From Pelomyxa schiedti (taxonomy: Eukaryota; Evosea; Pelobiontida; Pelomyxidae): a DNA stretch of 64,000 nucleotides. The position numbers and the translations under genes were made by a program. This document shows positions 10,601 to 22,645 of the stretch, one piece after another (the stretch's first letter is position 1; every line of letters starts with the position of its first letter). Location of the stretch: contig JAHLWZ010000526.1 of NCBI GenBank assembly GCA_020536535.1, positions 96,843 through 160,842 of the forward strand, read 5' to 3'. The notes below the pieces were generated by a model that searched no databases, was not told the DNA's origin, and worked only from the letters and a program-made list of their open reading frames with translations.

Positions 10601-13600
10601 CAAGCTCTTTTCTGCCTTTTATGCACAGGTAGCTAAAGACTGTTCTGCTAATGATTTTGTTCTTAAGGTATGCTCTTCCTTGTGGCGCCTTTGACTAAGC
10701 TTTAGGTCAAATTCTTGGATGAGTACATCTTTGGGAGCCAGCCCCTTGTTGCATTTCACTACATTAATGCCACCCTTGAGTCAAACCAAGTTCCATTTCT
10801 AGTAATAACAACGCGACCTGACCCATCACAATCACCTGATTTTGAACACTTCCCTGATGCTCCTGTATACACTTACCAAAGTAATGCTGGACTTATTTAA
10901 CATGACAGTTCTTTAAACTTCCAAGTTCAACTCTGGAGTATAGTCATGACTACTTGGATATATCCAAGAAACCATGGCAAGAGATACCATGTTTCTCGAT
11001 ATGGTCTTATAAGGTAGTAGCAATACCTTAGTTGTCCCTTTTCTCATTTCCACAGGATTTTTTTTCCTTCAAGGTGATTGGACTCGAATTTCCTCTCACC
11101 TCAGAACTACCAGCTGATTTAGTTTCGATATTCATAGCAGCTGGATTGTGAGCCTGTTAAATGTTTAACTCTAATACGTATGAAACATTCCTCTAAGATA
11201 TCATGGTGGTGAACTTCTCTCTCCCTTGATTTTCACTGATGTTGTGCCTGTGTCAAATTGTACTCACTGGAAGAAGCAATTGAGGACACTCACCCCAATG
11301 TGTGAGCTTCCAAGGGTACAGTGGAACCACCACATTTTTTTCCCGCGATTACAATTTTCCTGCAGGCGACAAGGCTTTGCTTTACAGCTTTTGGGAGAGT
11401 GTCAAAAGAAGATACGCAGGAAGTACTACCTAAAGACAACCCATTAGGATGGGTCAGCTGCCTCCTATTTGACTACAAGCATGAGCTAATCGTATATGAA
11501 ATTGATCTTGAAAATTTTCCCCAATAACCACTATCCAGACAGGAAAACATATTTTGGCTATGTGGCTTAATGATAAAGCTAATCCAATTGGAACTTGCAA
11601 TGAAAACTTTTCAGAGCATGACAAGACATTATCTATTTGCATTGAATTCCCAAAGTATACTTTGCCTATTGTTTTCCCCACTCAAGATGGTATGCAACGC
11701 AATCCATTTCATGTTGCAAACAGCAAAAAACCAGCAAGTATTGAAACTTCTACAAAAATGGATGGCTCGGACCCCATTGACGTGAAGCGAGTGGACGAGA
11801 TTTTAGAAAAAGGTTTCTCTTGTTGAAAAGGAAAAGCACCTAACCAAGTCCCCAGATCAATTGTACCCCCTCACAGAAAAAGATAAAAAAATTCTGTGGA
11901 GCCAAGCAGAACGCATTAAGGACAGGCCCAAGGTTGGACATGTAAACCCTACTCCACTCACTTATAGAGATTCTTAGGCTCTACCGAGAATCTTAAGTGG
12001 AGTTAACTACCGAGACAGATTTGCAGTATCTTATCTCCACAGGTAAAACTCCTTCCTTTACTTCACTGAAATACTACGAGACTATTGTCGTCAGTGGAAC
12101 TAAAGCCGTTTCACGCTTTGGAGGTTCTATTTTTCCTTTGTCCTTTGTTTGACAACTGTACCAGCTCCTCGATGCGAAGTATCCAGACAGTAGAGTACGG
12201 GAGCTTGCTGTTGAGACAATTGATAAAATGAGTGACCAAGAGATATTAGATTATCTTATACAACTTGTTCAGGTGCATCTTTTTAGCGGTGCCGATCCCC
12301 TTTCTAATTAGAACCAGGTTCTGAAGTATGAGCCATACCAAGACTCCTCCCTGGCAATGTTTCTGCTTAAAAGGGGGCTGACAAACCCCAAAGTATGCTT
12401 GGACATTGCAAATGTCTTTCTTACATTGGTCAGGTTGGGCAAGATATATTCTGGCATTTACTGGTACGCAAGTACTCTCATTAATTAACAATTTTTGCTA
12501 ACTGTAAATATCATCTTTTCATTGGGCAGAGTGAAGTTCATGTCCCCGATACACGGAGCCGATATCATCTCCTCTTGGACGCATACTTAAGGGGATGTGG
12601 CCCTCAAAGAAAAGAGCTACTCTTCCAACATAAACTTTTGAACGGCCTCCGCTCTGTGGCAAATGGACTTAAGGTGACATATTTATTAGGAGTGAAGTAT
12701 TGAGAATTAAATGTTCCAGGTTCTCAAAGATAGTGATAGGCAAAATTTTTTGCTTCAAGAACTCAAAAAATATCACGTCACCTCTCCCTTCCATTTACCA
12801 GTAAACCCAGAGTACACAGTTTAAATTTTGAAACTTTAAACGTTCTAAGTATTGACCAGCTTCATTGCTTGTGGGCTGGAGATACCAAAATGTAAATACA
12901 TGGATTCTAAAAAATTACCGCTTTGGCTTGTGTTTCAACACTGCAACAGTGAGCGAACGACCTACCCAGTTCTATTCAAATCAGGTGATGATCTCCGGCA
13001 AGATATGCTTACCCTGCAGGTAATGTCCAACCAGATGGTAATTTCTCTTACCACTTTTCAGATGATCCGACTTATGGATAATGTAACTTCACAATATCGA
13101 AGACCTTTAATTTATTTGTGCAGTTGTGGAAAGCAGAAGGACTCGATCTTCAACTTTCTCCTTACAGAACAATGAATATGGGAGACAGTGTGGGAATGAT
13201 TGAGATTGTCCAAAACGCCACTACAACGGCAAACATTCACAAGGTTAAAATATTACCAAGAAATGATCGATTCATTGATATCAAAATTTCCAGCAATCCG
13301 GAGGAGCAACAGCTGCGTTTAGGAATGAGCCTCTTGCCACATGGATACGCAAACACAATACCACAGATGAAGACTATAAATGTGCTGTCACTAGATTCAT
13401 GCTCTCTTGTGCTGGGTACTGCGTTGCGACCTACGTTCTTGGAATTGGGGACCGACACAACGACAACGTTTTTATCCATTTTTTCTACTTTCATGTAATG
13501 GTTCCCAGATTATGCTTACTAAAACGGGTTGTTTGTTCCATATAGACTTTGGACATTTTCTTGGTTGCTTTGTAATATCCTTTAAGACTCTTACCTTCAT

Positions 13601-14113
13601 CAGGACATAAGAAGAAAAAGCTGGGTATCAACCGGGAGCCAGCTCCATTTGTATTCACACCAGACTTTGCCTATGTGATGGGTGGCAGAAACTCCCCCGA
13701 TTTTGAACGCTTTACCAGTATTGCTTGCACTGCCTATAATATCATCCGCAGACATGCCTACATGTTTATTACACTTCTTGCACTTGTGAGCTTTTCTTTC
13801 TCCCTGACAATGAATTTGAGTCGTTCTAATAATAAGCTAGATGCTTTCAACAGGCATACCGGAACTGCAATCTGTATTCCCCCTTCGTTCTTTCTTCATT
13901 TTCGGTTACATCGCCGTATAGGAGAATGATATAAAATACCTTCGTGATGCTTTCAGCTTGGATATGACAGACAAGGAAGCGGCTGATAAATTCAAAGGTC
14001 TCATTATATTGAGCCTCACTACATGGACCACCCGAATAAATAACGCTGTACATATAGCCATGCGTGTGTACCATTACAGACTGTTGATAGTGTTTAATTG
14101 GCTGATAGATTGA
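7652..14113 (+). CDS. Class I phosphatidylinositol 3-kinase catalytic subunit
   Basis: This is a PI 3-kinase that would make PtdIns(3,4,5)P3 at the plasma membrane in Ras/G-protein signalling. The first ~600 residues (7652-9450) are Ser/Thr/Gln-rich low complexity with short basic clusters, as in Dictyostelium class I PI3Ks. Then come a poorly conserved region from about 9470 ([17 protein letters not shown]) that may be an adaptor- or Ras-binding fold, a C2 domain (about 10400-11500), the helical PIK domain ([19 protein letters not shown] near 12260-12380) and the kinase domain. Kinase motifs: [15 protein letters not shown] (about 12980-13020), catalytic loop GIGDRHNDN (about 13445-13467) and HIDFGHFLG (about 13542-13565). 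After an intron the activation loop reads [19 protein letters not shown]; its basic start is the class I signature for PtdIns(4,5)P2. About 20 short introns. Stop TGA 14111-14113. Confidence 0.93.
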
Positions 14114-15558
14114 GGAATTTGTGTTTTAATAGGCAGTGCTTGTGGGTATGCCCACAAGCCAAAAAAAAAAAAAGAAACTCCAAATTTTGTACGACTGTTT
14201 AACACGCTATCCCCAACGTTGGCCAAGCTCATGTTCGAGACCTCCAATGCGGGGATTCGCTTGACTTTGAAACTTCGACGCCACAACACAATCGGATTTC
14301 CAGGCAGACCCACAGCTCGTGCACACTTCGCCATAAGTATCCAGGGTGGTGCTCGACGCTCGATCTTCACCTTTTTGTGTTATTCATGTTTCCCCAAACA
14401 CATCGATAAGGAGCCGAGGTGTTGTCGCAGCCTGTCACAGCACTAATCGCCAAACCACCTTGTCTTCAAACCACTTATTTCCTCTTCTGTTACAAAAAAA
14501 ACAAAGTTTGTAATGTTAAAACAATACATAGTTACTAGAAACACAAATCATAATCCATGCTTCTGTGTATTGTGTTTGAAACTAATGAGGGATCACTCAC
14601 TCAGCAATGAAATAAAGAGAGGAATTTGATTGGAATAAAAGGCACTATTTCTTGTTACAACACAATGTCATCCCTTTGGAACCACATAGCCAAGTTAATA
14701 CTCATACAAAAACAAAAAAACCCAAAAAAAAGAGAGGTAACCACACAAAAAGCAACTATTGGTGGGGATCAATAAAAGTTGCATCAGACAACTTGACTGA
14801 CAATCCCACCAGTAGGGAGAATTAAATACAGGATATTATGAAGGCTGAGTAGTGTAAAGGTATGTAACTCGGTCCGGCAGTAACAATCTGTGGGGTGGGC
14901 TATGCACTCAGAGCAGGTGGATGGCAGAAATTGGCTCACCTGTGTGTGATTCAGTGAATCCACAGGCAAACTCTTCAATGCAAACCGCTGAAGCAATGCA
15001 GGACTGAGAGGCCTTTATAAGCTTGACACTCCAAGCTCAGAATCACATCGAAAAAAACACACAAACCCAAACAAATAAACAACAAACACAAGGCAAACAA
15101 TAGAACCCTTTATTCCAATCGAATTCATCTCTTTCTGTCTTCCGTTATTGAGTGAGTATCCCCATATTAGCTCAAACGCAACATGCACAGAAGCATACAC
15201 CAGCCGCATTGTTTTTGGTTGTAGGTCATGTATGGTACCCTCCCGCTCCCTCCCCTCCCCCCCTCCCACCATCCACTAAATCCTACGTTGTAGGCCTCAG
15301 TGGCGCAGCTGATGGCGTAGGTGCTGGTGGGTCTGGGCTTTGGGTCGACCTTCACCCCCTTCACTCGGTCCGTTGCCGTGGTATCGCTGCTGTTCCCAAC
15401 ACCGCCGGTCGACGCCTACGCATACGCGGGACACCAACACATCGACAGTGGTGGCTGTTTTTACAGGAATTTGATAGGCCAAAAAACAGCCGCCCTTTGA
15501 TCCAGATATGGATCAAGTTTGAGCACGAAGCTGGAGTGTAAAAAAGAAAAAGTTTTGT
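14114..15558. other. 1.4-kb region without a confident gene
   Basis: No frame with convincing protein character and splice sites was found on either strand. It contains A-rich stretches (14161-14175, 14490-14505, 14700-14735), an unusual GC-richer block at about 14230-14350, and a C/G-homopolymer-rich block at 15235-15275. A weak minus-strand frame near 14920-15020 (SQSCIASAVCIEEFACGF) and a + frame at 15152-15541 are possible shadows. It could hold UTRs, a non-coding RNA or a small spliced gene. Confidence 0.4.
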
Positions 15559-16628
15559 TTAATTAAAGGCGACTTGTTGTAGCCTAGTCAAAACTTCCTC
15601 CAGATTGCCAAAAACAGAAGCAAAGCTGATGACTTGGGCAGGGATGGGTAGTGCTCCATCACCTCCTGGTCTTACTTGGATGCTGGTAACGCCGGTCTGT
15701 GGGTCTGTGGTTGTGGAACCTACGTCCTCGGCATTGATGCAACCTCCAAGCCAGTTGTAGACCATTCGGGATGAGGCGGCACTGTAGATTTTGATTACGT
15801 GCCACTTGCGAGAGAGCTCACTGTGTGGAGGTGTCTTGGCACCAACTGCGTGAATGAACAATAATTGCCCAGTTGTGTCATATTGAACCTTGCTCCCGTT
15901 AGAAGTTGGTGTATATGGTTTTGTACATACAAAAGAGTTACCACAGAACTCGCCATAGTCATTAATCACGCCTGCAGGTGACGGTGGCCATCGTATCATG
16001 TGATAAGGAGTCTGGGTGGCAATCCAAGAAAACAAAAATGTGTCCTTGTCCCCATTCACCATTGAATAATAGAAATCTTGCCGTTGGTTCATGAACCCCA
16101 CTAAAAGTAGCTGTCGCCAAACTCGAGACTTATCTACAACGAGTTGTCCACTTTCTTGAGCCCACATGTCGACAAAAGGAACACCCATAACTTGCCATAC
16201 GGCACTTTCCTACATGAATAAGAAGTACGAACTAAACGAAGCACTTACTTCAGAGATTCCGTACATATCAGGCCAGAAAATTGCCCCAGTGTTGATAAAC
16301 TCGGGTGTGTCAAAAAGATATGTGGGATCTCTTCCAGGAGTATTGTCCGCATCCAGGTACAGAATGTTGGTAAAATTACTGCATAAGATTGCCATAACTT
16401 TCATATCTATGTTCAGGAGTAAGTACTTGCTCATTTTCAAATGGTACATACGGAATCCTTTATGCCCCACGTTTGTACCGCCGCGTTGTAATCCTCCAAT
16501 GGCTCTGTCATACATTTCTGCAATTCCGTTGAGGGATCGCAGTCTGATATCACCATATTTGGTTAGCATCATTATGTCTTCTTTCTGGATATCACTCAAT
16601 TCTTCAGCAGCGTACCACACCTCTTTTT

Positions 16629-16663
<35 letters not shown>

Positions 16664-17806
16664 AATGGATTTGTATGTAAACGGTACCTATAGGAACACA
16701 GACTCTGTGGACTAAAACTAGCAGACGAAGGTTACCCAAACACAGAGGGAAGTATCTTCCACCACAGGACAACACTATACCGCGAGACGACACACCAGCT
16801 CCCGCAGCAAACGGTGCTGGCAGCCGTACAAGTGACTTGACAATAGCAAAGAACGCACGCCAGTCACGAGCCTCCCGCTCTATACGCTCCCGTGTGAAAG
16901 AGGAAAACTGGGCCTTGGCGTAATCTGTGTAATACTGGTCTGGGGAACGCTGTATCACTTGAGATCTCTTCATAGATTAGAAGGGCGAAATGCAGAGTAG
17001 TGGTTACCAGAGGGTTTATAGCAGTAACACGAGCTGGGACCTTCGTCAATCTTGGCACTTTAGCTGAAATATCATCTGAAAGTTGAGCCCTGCAAAGAGC
17101 TTGGATGCGATTTCGTTCTACTTGAAAAGGATCCAAGGACGGGAAGATATTTGCAAGGACACGATAAACTGCATGGCCATCAAGTGCAGCAAGTACAAGG
17201 ATAATAGTGCAGAGCCCTAGAATTGAAAGCACAAGGCACCCCTTTATGGAAAAGAGTCTTTGGATTAATCGGCAGTGACCACGTCCTGGGCTTTTCTTCT
17301 GGTATCTAGCAGGCGAATCCGTGTCATAATCAGACGAATCCGACAGCTCATGGTACACTCTGCCCTGGTGCCTGTGCTCGTGACTAGAGCCACACTCTTT
17401 GCCCTGGTGCCGACTAGAACTAGAAGCTCCAGTGTAACGAGGCGGAAGCAGTGGTGGTGTTTCACTGCCATTTGCCGTACGCCGTATATTCATGCCTGCA
17501 CGAAACACTTCTCTGGAAGGCTCTTTCGCATCAGGAACGATTCTGACATCTACCACATCATCCGAGCACCCTACACGTCGCGAGCGCGCCAAGAGTGAGT
17601 GCAATTTTGCAAGTAAAACCACTCCAACCTGCTGTTTTCGGATAATCCCCCGCCATGCTCACAAGCTTTTCTGTACGCACTAAGTTGCAACGATCGCTGG
17701 ATCTCTCTTCATTTCTGGGTATGCGTTGTGTCATATAGTCGCCGCACAAATCGTCCTCCTCCAACACATTCGAATCTCTCGACTGCATTTGCACAACACC
17801 TCGCAT
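15559..17806 (-). CDS. Golgi-type mannosyltransferase (alpha-mannosyltransferase family)
   Basis: A type II membrane glycosyltransferase of the MNN1/MNN2-like fold that would add mannose to glycans in the Golgi. Exon 1 starts at ATG 17806. An intron ending near 17575 leads to a Ser/Arg-rich cytosolic tail and then one membrane segment (CLVLSILGLCTIILVLAAL) around residues 170-190 of the preprotein. The luminal domain starts with a stem (about 16984), then RGIVLSCGGRYFPLCLGNLR, then VWYAAEELSDIQK, and the metal-binding DxD motif in ILYLDADNTPGRDPTYLFD, followed by NTGAIFWPDMYG. Intron joins are clean: 38 nt after AINPL, and a GTT-microsatellite intron that splits the Glu codon of PI-E-VWYAAEE. 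The last exon ends at TAA 15559. Donor and acceptor specificity cannot be told from sequence. Confidence 0.88.
16631..16663. repeat. (GTT)11 microsatellite inside an intron
   Basis: Eleven perfect GTT units on the + strand (AAC on the coding strand) fill the 3' half of the mannosyltransferase intron and run almost up to the acceptor. Confidence 0.97.
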
Positions 17807-18063
17807 CTGTACTCACTTTATTTTTATCATTGTTTTGCATCCATCGTTCCCATGACAAGTTGTCCGGCATCTGCGTTAACGCTCCCTACACTTCTTAAAC
17901 GAAAAGGAAAGGAAAAAGAAAAGGAAAATATCAGATCTACAAAAAAGGTCCCGGGCGAGGAAAGGGCACGTGGTTGGGCGTGGTGCTCAGTACCGCGATC
18001 TACAGGCAGATCTCGTGATATGACAACGTAGAATCTTTGATTTGGGGCGTTTGCGGCTCATTA

Positions 18064-18699
18064 TCAGAGAATGGACACAAAAACCGCCGAGCGGGATACG
18101 TAGGTTCTGGTAGTGACGAACTGTTGCTTGTTGTTGTTGCTGTTGGCATCGCCTTTTGTCGCCACTTCCACTTCCTCCCTCTTGGTGTCGGTGAGAACCC
18201 ACTCCTTGGAAGTTATCAATTCCGCCGGCACCGTCTTCTCCAGCTCCTCCGCCGTCGTTGCAGCAACAGCGGCGGGCTGCGTAGCCACAAGCACCGTCGT
18301 TGTCCCGCCCCCTCCCCCGGTGGCCGCGATGGGCGCCAGCGGCGGCCCGGCCCCGCCGCGCCCGCCCCCCGCGCCGACGCCCCGGCCGAGGAGGTACACC
18401 CGCCTGGAGGAGCCCAGGGCGCCGCTCTGCACCACCCGGACGTTGGGGATCGTCTCCAGCCACTCCTGGAGGGGGAGCTCGGGCGGGCGGGCCGCGGACA
18501 GGGCGTAGCGGAATCGGCAGGTGAACGTCTGCGAGAGGCTGTCGAGCAGCAGCCCCTGGTTGCCGTGCTCGCGCAGCAGCGTCTTCACGTCCTCTTGCGC
18601 GTTGGGTGCCCGGCACCCGTACTGCATCCCCATTGGCATCGGCATCTGCATCGGCATCGGCATCGGCATGCCGACCCCCGAGCCGTAAACCGGGAACAT
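18064..18699 (-). CDS. Unrecognised protein with Met-Pro repeat and Gly-rich linker
   Basis: A single open frame of 211 aa from ATG 18699 to TAA 18064. The N-terminus has a hexamer-based repeat reading GMPMPMPMQMPMPMGM (residues about 10-25, from CATCGG-type DNA repeats). A possibly folded part follows (VKTLLREHGNQGLLLDSLSQ, FRYALSAARPPELPLQEWLE, VRVVQSGALGSSRRVYLL, residues about 38-105). After it come a Gly/Ala-rich linker and an acidic/Asn-Gln C-terminus (LITSKEWVLTDTKREEVEVA). GC content is much higher than in neighbouring genes. There is no signal peptide or membrane segment. No family recognised. It lies between the mannosyltransferase and the macrodomain gene, all on the minus strand. 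Confidence 0.6.
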   Translation of the reverse strand: MFPVYGSGVGMPMPMPMQMPMPMGMQYGCRAPNAQEDVKTLLREHGNQGLLLDSLSQTFTCRFRYALSAARPPELPLQEWLETIPNVRVVQSGALGSSRRVYLLGRGVGAGGGRGGAGPPLAPIAATGGGGGTTTVLVATQPAAVAATTAEELEKTVPAELITSKEWVLTDTKREEVEVATKGDANSNNNKQQFVTTRTYVSRSAVFVSIL

Positions 18700-18771
18700 C
18701 GCGCCCGCGATTAGATAGCAGATAACAGATAGATGTTTTTTTTTGAAATTTGAAATCCTTCAACAGTCGGC

Positions 18772-20082
18772 TCAGGCGAGTGGGAAATAAAGAGGGGCAA
18801 CAGTGTGGTATAGGCCAACTTCGGCGTCTGTGAAATTGGCAAAAACAATCCTATCTACCTGAATCGAGAGGTGAGGTCAAAATACCTGGACATCAACATA
18901 CCTTGGTTGCGTTGTCTCCAGTTTCTAGCCAGGTCCTAACTGCGTGCAATGCAACCGAACACGCTTTCTCGGCTGGATATCCGTATATCCCAGCGGAGAT
19001 TCTGGGTTTCATTAAATTTATAAAGAGAGGAAGGTGCCATACCCACAAAAGGCCTGTATCATGGGAAGATGGGACGAGGTAGTTTAGTACGAAAATGAAC
19101 TCAAAGAATTGTACCAGGGTTCTCAAGCGATGAGAGTCAATGAAACTTAGGCAAGTGTTGTAACAAGATAGAAGTAGCTCTTGGTTTTCGCCTTGTGGAC
19201 CCACAGTATGCAAAACATCTGTTAGTTAGCATAAACGGCTACTTTTCAGTGATAAATGTTCATACACTTGGCTGGCAACTTATACCCTTTGGTTATTTTT
19301 GTTTGACCTGTCTCACATCGTCCAATTGCCCGGCACTCACTCTTCAAATGTGGCCCAGCGGCAGCATGAATAGCGGCATCAACTATACCGAAACAATGTC
19401 AAGAGACCCCAGTGCATAATATCACCCATACCTCCACCGCCGCCACTGAGGGTAGCAGTTGCAGCATTCACTATGGCATCACCTGTATTATGTAAGGAGG
19501 GAAAAGGACAAGCATTTCAAAGTAGAACGCATTCTTATTAGATGAACGAAACCTTTCCTTGGAGATTCACAACTGCAAAAGTGGTTACGCAGGTTAGATA
19601 GAAAGTGCTGGTAGGTTATCGTACCACTTCCGTGAAACAGAGCAATCTTACCGTTGAGCAGTGGATTTGGTGCATAAGGGCCTCCAATGATAAGGCTCTT
19701 TGGACATTAAGAAGAACACATGACATAATATGGACAAGTTCACCTGCACCGCCTGTGGTTTCATCAATTTTGGCGGCACTTTGATGCCGGGGCTCTTGGT
19801 GCTACTTTTAGTTGGTTTCGCGGCAGCGGATGCCGTTGTTTTTCCTTTTGCGGCAGTGCCACCCGTGACATTTTTCCCCGTTGTTGTTGGTGTTGCATTT
19901 GCGTTTGCAGTAGTAGCTGTGGTAGTTGTCGTGGTGCTTGCATTATTGGGCTCACCGTCGTCTACAGCGTGCAATGTGTGCCAGTCTATTAGATCTGCCT
20001 ACAGGGAAAACCTTATCTCGTGACCCCCAAAAAAAACGAGAGCCGAAAATACCATCGGCGTCACGGTTCCTTGCCATGCCAT
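18772..20082 (-). CDS. Macrodomain protein with Ala/Thr/Lys-rich N-terminus
   Basis: A macrodomain binds or removes ADP-ribose. The ATG at 20082 opens a 30-nt exon ([10 protein letters not shown]). An intron of about 54 nt follows, then a low-complexity Thr/Asn/Ala/Lys/Pro segment (about 80 aa). After further short introns comes the macro fold: [34 protein letters not shown], the glycine loop [37 protein letters not shown], and the second loop [19 protein letters not shown]. It closes with [10 protein letters not shown] ... [12 protein letters not shown] and a TGA at 18774-18772. In this family the NAAN motif is usual; here it is NAAT, while the GGGGVD Asp is kept, so hydrolase activity is uncertain. 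The start lies 66 bp from the divergent pseudokinase-Sel1 gene. Confidence 0.88.
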
Positions 20083-20148
20083 CTCGTTCTTTTTTGTGAG
20101 AGACAATTCCCGATCAGTTCCACGAAACCACAAAACACTGTAAAAAAG
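20083..20148. promoter_or_regulatory. 66-bp divergent promoter
   Basis: All sequence between the start codons of the macrodomain gene (-) and the pseudokinase-Sel1 gene (+). No obvious TATA element. Both genes must share or interleave their promoters here. Confidence 0.5.
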
Positions 20149-22465
20149 ATGACGAGTAGAGGCGGTGAATGCGGGTGTTTCGACTACCACGGTGAAGCCC
20201 AGATCCATGCAGGAACTGGTCAACTCGCTACTAGTTGTGTGGTGGACGATTATTTGCCGTCGCATGTTGTTTCGCTCGTATGTGCGTTGAGATCTGTGGA
20301 TCACCCGGGCCTGTTGCCCGTTGTGGACGCTCATTTAGACTCCGGCACGAAGAAAACCTTGGTCGTTGTGTACGACATTTCCGGTGGATACATTACGCTG
20401 CACGACGCAATCTTGTCCGGAGAATGGCCGCCTGCATCTTTCTCGGATTGCGACGCCGCTCGCGCTATCAATTTCGTGCTCTCCGCGCTACAAATACTTC
20501 ACTCTGTTTGTGGGTGTGTTGGATGCATTATGTACGGTCATGTTAATGCAGCTCAGAAAACCTCATGGAGCCATCTCCACTAAGAGCATTTTTGTATCCA
20601 CCTCGTCGAAGTTAATCAAAATCGGAGGCTTCACAGACTATCTAATCATATCCGCCACTCATACAGCCCCTACTTGCACTCCACAACCACCTCAGAATTC
20701 CGTAAGATGGTGTGGCCTGTTTCCCACGCCTACAGATATGGGGGTTATCAAGACGTGCACACCATCCACATCACGTGATATACATTCCCTCAAAGAAGTA
20801 CTGCTACATGCATTGAGTCACTCACCCTATCTTGCCTCCACATTTCTTTACACTTCTCCCAAATTGGGTTCTGATTATCATTTTCACTCTTCACTGGAAA
20901 ATACTACTGGGTGGACACAATTTTTCTCCATTATGCAAGCACCCCAACGTGACCTAAAAGAAGCACAGCAGGCACTTACGGAACTTTTTCCAGTTGTTTC
21001 ATGTGGTGTGCATGTAACTCCCATAAACGTCTTACACCTGTTTCAGAGCCTGAATTTTTCCCGGGGGTCCTTGACTTGGACGTTTGGATTAAAACTCTAG
21101 CAAAAGATCCAGTTGTTACTCGGAATTTGTTGCACTCAATGCTGTTGAAGGAAGAGGATCCTATTGGTAGTCCAGTTTCTTTCTTAGAGAAAAACCTAAC
21201 ACGCTTCCGTAGCTCTTCTTCTGTGCAGAATGATATATCGACATTACCCCCATTCTGTAAATGACCTTATACCCTTTAATGCCTGTCCCAAAGAAGAATT
21301 GTTGCACCGAGCCAAGAAAGCTCCTGCTCACCTGAAGCAAGTTGCTCGCTTCTTTTTTCCCCAAGTCACCCTCACAACAAAACAACAGAGAGCGTATCAA
21401 CTCTTAGTACAGCATTCTAATCGCACACCAGTTCATGGATTTCTTTTAGCGCTATTATATGATTATGGAATTGGGACACCCCGCGATGTTGGCAAGGTCG
21501 TTATACTTTGTTTACCATGCTTTTCCCTCTTTTTGTTCATTGCTGTTATTTAGGCTGCAAGCCTATACAAAGGAGGTACAAGATCAAAATCATATCATTA
21601 CTGTGATGCCATTTTGTAGTAATTTTATGGTATAAATAGCTGGAAAACAAGGGTTGAGTGCCGCCACCAGAAACTTGGGTTACTGTTATGAGAGGGGAGA
21701 CGGGGTACCGAAAAATGAAACTAAAGGTTCAAACTCAAAAAAACCTCCCTTTCATTACTGCTATTTATAGCCTGGAAATACTATAAACGAGCAGAGTCGG
21801 CAGGCAACATTACAGCTTTATTTGACATTGGGTGCTGCTATGAGTGGGGTGTAGGTGTCCCAGCAGACTCTACAATGGCATTTGAGTATTTAAAAAAGGC
21901 AGCAAGTCTCGGAGATTCTGGTGCTGCATACTCACTTGCCTGCATGTACTGGGATCCCCCAGCACGCACACAGCCACCCGAACAACAACCACAATCCATC
22001 ACACCAGTTCCAACCTTCCGGGATGCACCAAACGCACTCCACTGGTTCCAAATAGCTGCTGATAGGGGATGCAGTGATGCTCAGCGACAGCTCGGCATGT
22101 TTTATTTCACTGGGGATATAGAGGCCAATGTGACACAAGATGTTTCCAAGGCAATGCAACTGTTCTCACTTTCTGCTGCACAAGGAAATAGTATCTCCGA
22201 AGTCAGCCTGGGGATGTGCTTTGAGCAAGGTGTTGGGAGTGGGCCGGACCTTGATAAAGCCAAGTACTGGTACACCAAGGCCTGTGACCAGGATTCTGCT
22301 CTTGCATTCCTGTTGTTAGGAAGTATGTCTATTACTGGTCATGCCAAAGCCAGAGACTTGCGTGAGGGACTAAGGCTCATCCGCCTCTCTGTACAATTGG
22401 GAGGAGCCAAAACCTTGGCAAAAAGTGCACTTGTATCTGAGCCCTCTCTTGATGCACTTTTTTGA
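20149..22465 (+). CDS. Pseudokinase fused to Sel1-like repeats
   Basis: The N-terminal ~330 residues read as a protein-kinase fold: LVVVYDISGGYITLHDAI (hinge), INFVLSALQILHSL (helix E), then RKPHGAISTKSIFV where kinases have HRDLKPxN, KLIKIGGFTD where DFG should be, and SRDIHSLKEVLLHAL (helix F region). The catalytic Asp of HRD and the metal Asp of DFG are both missing, so it should be inactive. From about 21300 Sel1/TPR-like helical repeats follow (VHGFLLALLYDYGIGTPRDV, GAAYSLACMYWDPP, AQRQLGMFYFTGDI, SEVSLGMCFEQGVGSG, AFLLLGSMSITG), at least six units, ending at TGA 22465. Introns include 46 nt after QILHS and one around 21495-21555. Sel1 proteins usually scaffold complexes. A signalling scaffold is inferred. 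Confidence 0.85.
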
Positions 22466-22645
22466 CCACCAAATTCCAAAAAAAAAAAGTGGAAACAACA
22501 AAGAAAGAATAAGCCCTCAAGTGAATCAACTTGTTGGGTCATATTTGTACAAACAAGAGTACACAGACTCAGAGACTGGACCAGGCAAGCCACGCCTCAC
22601 AAACGTCATCATCTTGCTCTCCACATTGAGGGGATCAGATATGAG

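Noticed and set aside
15152-15541. + strand 129-codon frame with Pro run
   Set aside because: No domain, no splice context, and the Pro run comes from a simple C-tract; not enough to call a gene.
17987-18763. 258-codon minus-strand frame rich in Arg, Ala and Gly
   Set aside because: Out-of-frame shadow of the GC-rich Met-Pro-repeat gene at 18064-18699; Arg/Ala/Pro bias is typical of a shifted GC-rich frame.
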